This document shows, piece by piece, positions 7,953 through 10,872 of a stretch of 10,872 bases of DNA. Numbering within the stretch: the stretch's first letter is position 1; the number at the start of each line of letters is the position of its first letter. The notes below the pieces were generated by a model. The model had not been told where the DNA came from, made no database searches, and worked only from the letters and a program-made list of their open reading frames with translations. The translations under genes were made by a program, and so were the position numbers. The DNA lies in contig JAKOQD010000008.1 of the NCBI GenBank assembly GCA_029778515.1, forward strand, positions 1 through 10,872, in the 5' to 3' direction. The DNA is from Actinomycetes bacterium. Lineage in GTDB: Bacteria; Actinomycetota; Actinomycetes; Propionibacteriales; Propionibacteriaceae.

Positions 7953-8360
7953 ATGACCATGACCGATCCGATCGCGGACATGCTGACCCGGCTGCGGAAC
8001 GCCAATCAGGCGTACCACGAGACGACCAGCATGCCGCACAGCAAGATCAAGGTGGGGATCGCCGAGATCCTCAAGGCTCAGGGCTACATTTCCGGCTTCG
8101 AGGTGCTCGAGCCGGGCGCCGGCGAAGTCGGCAAGACCCTGAAGCTCACCCTCAAGTACGGCCAGAACCGCGAGCGGTCGATCGCTGGCGTGCGCCGCAT
8201 CTCCAAGCCGGGCCTGCGGGTCTACGCCAAGTCGACCGCGCTGCCCAAGGTGCTGGGCGGCATGGGGATCGCCATCATTTCCACCTCCCAAGGTCTGCTG
8301 ACCGACAAGGAGGCCAACACTCGTTGCGTCGGCGGGGAAGTCCTCGCCTACGTCTGGTAA
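7953..8360 (+). CDS. rpsH: 30S ribosomal protein S8
   Basis: Product of 135 residues. S8 binds the central domain of 16S rRNA and in Escherichia coli represses the spc operon post-transcriptionally. Landmarks are [18 protein letters not shown] (1-18), [18 protein letters not shown] and the C-terminal [14 protein letters not shown], ending in GGEVLAYVW. The start at ATG 7953 gives the MTMTDP beginning known from other actinobacteria; ATG 7959 would remove two residues. The upstream ribosome binding signal is weak (GAGAAAGAG at 7932-7940, twelve bases away), unlike the strong sites of most neighbours. This fits with possible coupling to the small open frame that ends in its start codon. Confidence 0.98.
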   Translation: MTMTDPIADMLTRLRNANQAYHETTSMPHSKIKVGIAEILKAQGYISGFEVLEPGAGEVGKTLKLTLKYGQNRERSIAGVRRISKPGLRVYAKSTALPKVLGGMGIAIISTSQGLLTDKEANTRCVGGEVLAYVW

Positions 8361-8377
8361 CGGAAGGAGCTGAACAG

Positions 8378-8920
8378 ATGTCACGAATTGGCAGGCTCCC
8401 CATTGCTATCCCAGCGGGAGTGGACGTCACCCTGGACGGTCAGACCGTGTCGGTGAAGGGCCCGAAGGGCGCCCTCGCGCACACCGTCAAGGAGCCGATC
8501 AAGGTTGCGCGCAACGACGAAGGCCAGCTTGAGGTCACCCGGCCGAACGACGAGCGCGAAAGCCGCTCGCTGCACGGCCTGACCCGCACCCTGGTCTCCA
8601 ACATGGTCATCGGCGTGACCGACGGCTATGAGAAGAAGCTCGAGATCGTGGGCGTCGGCTACCGGGTGATCTTCAAGAGCCCCGAGCAGCTGGAGTTCAA
8701 CCTCGGCTTCTCCCACCCGGTCGTCGTCAACGCCCCGGCGGGCATCACCTTCTCGGTGGAGAGCAACACCAAGTTCACCGTGTACGGGATCGATAAGCAG
8801 GCCGTTGGTGAGGTTGCCGCCAACATCCGCAAGATCCGCAAGCCGGAGCCCTACAAGGGCAAGGGCGTGCGCTACGCCGGCGAGCGGGTTCGCCGCAAGG
8901 TTGGAAAGGCGGGTAAGTGA
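8378..8920 (+). CDS. rplF: 50S ribosomal protein L6
   Basis: Product of 180 residues, the usual size. L6 lies near the base of the L7/L12 stalk and the sarcin-ricin loop, where translation factors bind. It has two related domains. Landmarks are [17 protein letters not shown] (1-17), [11 protein letters not shown] (23-33), VGVGYRV (91-97) and the C-terminal [15 protein letters not shown] (155-169). ATG 8378 is preceded by AAGGAG at 8364-8369 with eight-base spacing, one of the best ribosome binding sites in the block. The frame is open upstream into rpsH but carries no L6 sequence there. The stop overlaps the rplR start as TGATG. Confidence 0.98.
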   Translation: MSRIGRLPIAIPAGVDVTLDGQTVSVKGPKGALAHTVKEPIKVARNDEGQLEVTRPNDERESRSLHGLTRTLVSNMVIGVTDGYEKKLEIVGVGYRVIFKSPEQLEFNLGFSHPVVVNAPAGITFSVESNTKFTVYGIDKQAVGEVAANIRKIRKPEPYKGKGVRYAGERVRRKVGKAGK

Positions 8921-9297
8921 TGGCTATCTCACTCTCGACGAACAAGGGCATGGCCGATCGCCAGGCTGCGCGCCTGCGGCGTCAGGCTCGTGGTCGCAAG
9001 AAGATCGCCGGGTCGCCGGAGCGTCCGCGCCTGGTGGTCTTCCGCTCCAGCCGGCACATCTCCGCTCAGGTGATCGACGACGCGGCCGGGGTCACCCTGG
9101 CCTCGGCGTCCTCGCTGGAGCTGCGCGGTGCGGACGGCGACAAGTCGGCCAAGGCCAAAGAGGTCGGCAAGCTGGTTGCCGAGCGCGCGAAGAAGGCCGG
9201 CGTGGAGAACGTCGTCTTCGACCGGGCCGGCAACAAGTACCACGGACGGATCGCGGCGCTGGCTGACAGCGCCCGCGAAGCCGGCCTCGGATTCTGA
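8920..9297 (+). CDS. rplR: 50S ribosomal protein L18
   Basis: Product of 125 residues. L18 binds 5S rRNA together with L5 and helps anchor it in the central protuberance. Landmarks are the basic N-terminus [37 protein letters not shown], and the C-terminal [19 protein letters not shown] and REAGLGF. The ATG at 8920 shares its A with the rplF stop. A GTG at 8917 directly before it would add one Met and is not needed. GGAAAGG at 8903-8909 lies ten bases upstream. Confidence 0.98.
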   Translation: MAISLSTNKGMADRQAARLRRQARGRKKIAGSPERPRLVVFRSSRHISAQVIDDAAGVTLASASSLELRGADGDKSAKAKEVGKLVAERAKKAGVENVVFDRAGNKYHGRIAALADSAREAGLGF

Positions 9298-9320
9298 CGG
9301 ATCGAAAGGTAAGCAAAGCG

Positions 9321-9950
9321 ATGAATGGAACCCAGCGCCGCGGTGGCGGTGCCGGCACCGGTACCGGTGGTGAGCAGCGTCGCGGCGGCCGAGAAGACCG
9401 TCGTGGCCGTGATGCCGCCGCCGAGAAGGATAAGAGCAACTACCTCGAGCGGGTAGTCGCGATCAATCGAGTGGCCAAGGTCGTCAAGGGTGGTCGTCGG
9501 TTCAGCTTCACCGCGCTGGTCGTGGTGGGCGACGGCGACGGCATGGTTGGTGTGGGCTACGGCAAGGCCAAGGAGGTGCCCGCGGCAATCGCCAAGGGTG
9601 TCGAGGAGGCCAAGAAGCAGTTCTTCCGCGTGCCCCGCATCCAGGGCACGATCCCGCACCCGGTTCAGGGCGAGAAGGCTGCCGGTGTCGTGATGCTGCG
9701 TCCGGCTTCGCCGGGTACCGGCGTCATCGCCGGCGGTTCGGCTCGCGCCGTGCTGGAATGCGCGGGCCTGCGCGACGTGTTGGCCAAGTCTCTTGGTTCG
9801 GACAACGCGATCAACGTGGTGCATGCCACGGTAGCCGCGCTGCAGAGCCTGGAGGAGCCGGAGGCGGTGGCCAAGCGCCGCGGTCTTCCGGTGGCGGACG
9901 TCACCCCGGCGGCGATCCTGCGGGCTCGCGAAGAGGGGGCGCACGCATGA
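9321..9950 (+). CDS. rpsE: 30S ribosomal protein S5
   Basis: Product of 209 residues, longer than the 166 of Escherichia coli because of an N-terminal extension. S5 forms part of the mRNA entry channel with S3 and S4 and affects decoding accuracy and spectinomycin binding. Residues 1-38 are Gly/Arg-rich and low-complexity, with no fold evident. The S5 RNA-binding domain begins near [20 protein letters not shown] (41-60) and includes [29 protein letters not shown] (79-93) and [20 protein letters not shown] (139-158) belong to the C-terminal domain. ATG 9321 is preceded by GAAAGGT at 9304-9310 with ten-base spacing. The 3' end overlaps rpmD as ATGA. Confidence 0.98.
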   Translation: MNGTQRRGGGAGTGTGGEQRRGGREDRRGRDAAAEKDKSNYLERVVAINRVAKVVKGGRRFSFTALVVVGDGDGMVGVGYGKAKEVPAAIAKGVEEAKKQFFRVPRIQGTIPHPVQGEKAAGVVMLRPASPGTGVIAGGSARAVLECAGLRDVLAKSLGSDNAINVVHATVAALQSLEEPEAVAKRRGLPVADVTPAAILRAREEGAHA

Positions 9951-10129
9951 GCCGGTTGAAGGTGACCCAGATCAAGTCTGGGATCAGTGGAAAGCAGAAT
10001 CAGCGCGACACCCTGCGTTCGCTCGGGTTGAAGCGCATCGGCGACGTCGTGGTGATCGAGGATCGCCCCGAACTGGTCGGGATGGTCAAGACCATTCCGC
10101 ACCTCGTCTCCGTCGAGGAGGTTGAGTGA
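9947..10129 (+). CDS. rpmD: 50S ribosomal protein L30
   Basis: Product of 60 residues, the usual length of this small protein near the 50S central region. The signature is [20 protein letters not shown] (4-23), then [20 protein letters not shown] and IPHLVSVEE. The ATG at 9947 overlaps the rpsE stop (ATGA, 9947-9950), and a GAGGGGG run at 9933-9939 lies seven bases upstream. The open frame extends back into rpsE, but only the part from 9947 is L30-like. Confidence 0.98.
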   Translation: MSRLKVTQIKSGISGKQNQRDTLRSLGLKRIGDVVVIEDRPELVGMVKTIPHLVSVEEVE

Positions 10130-10130
10130 C

Positions 10131-10571
10131 ATGGCACTGAAGGTTCATCACCTGCGTCCGGCCCCGGGCGCGAAGACCGAGAAGACCCGCGTCGGCCGCG
10201 GTGAAGGCTCCAAGGGCAAGACCGCAGGTCGAGGCACCAAGGGCACCGGCGCACGGAAGAACACCCCGGAGAACTTCGAGGGTGGCCAGATGCCGCTGCA
10301 CATGCGGCTGCCCAAGCTGCGTGGCTTCAACAACCCGTTCCGAGTTGAGTACCAGGTGGTCAACGTGGCCCGGATCGCCGAGCTGTTCCCGGCCGGTGGC
10401 GAGGTGACTCCCGCCGAACTGGTGGCCAAGGGCGCCGTCCGCGACGGTCAGCTGGTGAAGGTGCTCGGCAACGGCGACCTCGCGGTGGCCGTCCAGGTGA
10501 GCGCGCACGCGTTCTCCGCCAGCGCCAAGGAGAAGATCGCGAAGGCCGGCGGTTCGGTCACCGAACTGTAG
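10131..10571 (+). CDS. rplO: 50S ribosomal protein L15
   Basis: Product of 146 residues. L15 binds several 23S rRNA domains and is a late-assembly protein. The Gly/Lys/Arg-rich N-terminal extension is typical ([19 protein letters not shown]), followed by [18 protein letters not shown] and the C-terminal domain, ending AGGSVTEL. The ATG at 10131 sits one base after the rpmD stop, and GAGGAGG at 10115-10121 is nine bases upstream. A TTG at 10122 is in frame but lies directly at the ribosome binding site. This is the last ribosomal gene; a terminator begins 11 bases after the stop. Confidence 0.98.
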   Translation: MALKVHHLRPAPGAKTEKTRVGRGEGSKGKTAGRGTKGTGARKNTPENFEGGQMPLHMRLPKLRGFNNPFRVEYQVVNVARIAELFPAGGEVTPAELVAKGAVRDGQLVKVLGNGDLAVAVQVSAHAFSASAKEKIAKAGGSVTEL

Positions 10572-10581
10572 TCAGCCTTGT

Positions 10582-10617
10582 CAGTACGGCCCCCGGCAGC
10601 AGCCGGGGGCCGTACTG
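10582..10617 (+). terminator. Strong hairpin terminator of the S10-spc block
   Basis: The arm CAGTACGGCCCCCGGC (10582-10597) is perfectly complementary to GCCGGGGGCCGTACTG (10602-10617), giving 16 base pairs closed by the loop AGCA. No U-tract follows (CGTTCC), which is common for actinobacterial terminators. It lies 11 bases after rplO and should end the ribosomal transcript and insulate the downstream transporter unit. Because it is symmetric it could also act on the other strand. Confidence 0.9.
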
Positions 10618-10720
10618 CGTTCCGGTGCGGATCGGGGAGTGCGCCCGGACCGGGTCGGTCGCCGGTTTGGCGGCTCTGATTCGAGCGTGCGAAACTGGTG
10701 CTGAACCCAGACTTGGGATC

Positions 10721-10760
10721 CCGGACGAGGGAGCCGTACCCGGAACGCGACAAGACGGCC
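10721..10760 (+). promoter_or_regulatory. Guanidine-III riboswitch (ykkC-III)
   Basis: Three blocks match the guanidine-III consensus as I remember it, in the right order and spacing: CCGGACGAGG (10721-10730), GCCGTACCCGG (10733-10743) and GACAAGACGGC (10749-10759). The P1 helix is CCGG 10721-10724 with CCGG 10740-10743. The pseudoknot helix is GCCGT 10733-10737 with ACGGC 10755-10759. The class binds guanidinium and is known upstream of SMR exporters in actinobacteria and proteobacteria. The gene that follows here is exactly of that kind. The aptamer ends five bases before the Shine-Dalgarno sequence, pointing to translational control with guanidine turning expression on. Confidence 0.88.
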
Positions 10761-10764
10761 TTCG

Positions 10765-10770
10765 AAAGGT
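10765..10770 (+). promoter_or_regulatory. Ribosome binding site of the SMR gene, possibly switched
   Basis: AAAGGT lies six bases before ATG 10777. AAGG (10766-10769) can pair with CCTT (10759-10762) at the edge of the riboswitch. The ribosome binding site could therefore be masked when the aptamer pseudoknot, which uses C10759, is not formed. Confidence 0.5.
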
Positions 10771-10776
10771 TGATCG

Positions 10777-10872
10777 ATGTCCTGGTTGGTACTGGTGTTG
10801 TCCGGAATCCTCGAATCGGTGTGGGCCATTGCGCTCGGCCGGTCGGAGGGTTTCTCCCGTCCGCTGCCCACG
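10777..10872 (+). CDS. gdx: SMR-family transporter, Gdx/SugE type, N-terminal part (cut by right edge)
   Basis: The first 32 residues are visible. They begin MSWLVLVLSGILESVWAIAL and end GFSRPLPT, the pattern of the SugE/Gdx branch of small multidrug resistance proteins. Glu13 is the proton/substrate-coupling glutamate, and the G10-x-x-E13-x-x-W16 arrangement is that of Gdx rather than of EmrE-type polyspecific pumps. Gdx proteins exchange guanidinium for protons across the inner membrane as dual-topology dimers of about 105 residues. About 70 residues are missing here. The upstream guanidine-III riboswitch strongly supports guanidinium export over general drug efflux. SMR genes can occur in pairs, so a partner gene may lie just outside. 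It forms a separate transcription unit from the ribosomal block. Confidence 0.85.
   Translation, partial: MSWLVLVLSGILESVWAIALGRSEGFSRPLPT

Larger units (their letters stand above)
10618..10776 (+). other. Leader region of the SMR transporter gene
   Basis: This non-coding stretch lies between the terminator and the transporter start. It contains the guanidine-III riboswitch (10721-10760) and the ribosome binding site. A promoter must lie between 10618 and 10720. The best candidate I see is TTGGCG at 10667-10672 with GAAACT at 10691-10696 (18-base spacer), a poor match. A small hairpin CCCA/TGGG (10706-10717) precedes the riboswitch and may be incidental. Confidence 0.6.

Noticed and set aside
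10715..10722. GGGATCCC palindrome before the riboswitch
   Set aside because: An eight-base palindrome has no room for a loop as RNA and occurs easily by chance in GC-rich DNA.
10721..10743. Guanidine-II (mini-ykkC) riboswitch
   Set aside because: An ACGA is present, but the two tandem short hairpins with ACGR loops are missing. The helices and pseudoknot fit guanidine-III instead.

Overview
The window is GC-rich, compactly packed DNA from an actinobacterium. The evidence is heavy use of GC-ending codons, frequent GTG starts, ATGA/GTGA/TGATG gene overlaps, a terminator hairpin without a U-tract, and ribosomal proteins of clearly actinobacterial type. The L3 region around residues 128-165 ([12 protein letters not shown], followed by [14 protein letters not shown]) reminds me of Propionibacteriales more than of mycobacteria or streptomycetes. 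That is an impression from memory, not a placement.

Layout. Positions 1-725 (minus strand) hold the N-terminal 241 residues of an EamA/DMT-family membrane transporter that runs off the left edge. Positions 726-986 are a divergent, gene-free control region with a weak candidate promoter and two clear inverted repeats. Positions 987-10571 (plus strand) are one unbroken block of 21 ribosomal protein genes. It is the S10 operon (rpsJ-rplC-rplD-rplW-rplB-rpsS-rplV-rpsC-rplP-rpmC-rpsQ) followed after only 16 bases by the spc operon (rplN-rplX-rplE-rpsN-rpsH-rplF-rplR-rpsE-rpmD-rplO). Most junctions overlap or are under 30 bases. The only sizeable internal gap is 82 bases between rpsN and rpsH, and it carries two inverted repeats and a nine-codon open frame. 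A perfect 16-bp terminator hairpin (10582-10617) closes the block, so secY, adk and map do not follow rplO directly.

After the terminator, 10618-10776 is the leader of a second unit. It contains a near-textbook guanidine-III (ykkC-III) riboswitch at 10721-10760. Immediately downstream is the first 32 codons of an SMR-family transporter of the Gdx/SugE (guanidinium exporter) type, cut by the right edge. This is a guanidine-sensing export unit.

The ribosomal genes supply 11 large-subunit and 10 small-subunit... more exactly 13 large-subunit and 8 small-subunit proteins made together for stoichiometric ribosome assembly. All look intact, with no frameshifts or inserted elements. I saw no tRNA, rRNA, CRISPR array or insertion sequence. 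I do not see a previously undescribed system. The most informative non-ribosomal feature is the riboswitch plus transporter at the right end. The least explained sequences are the S10 leader and the rpsN-rpsH gap.
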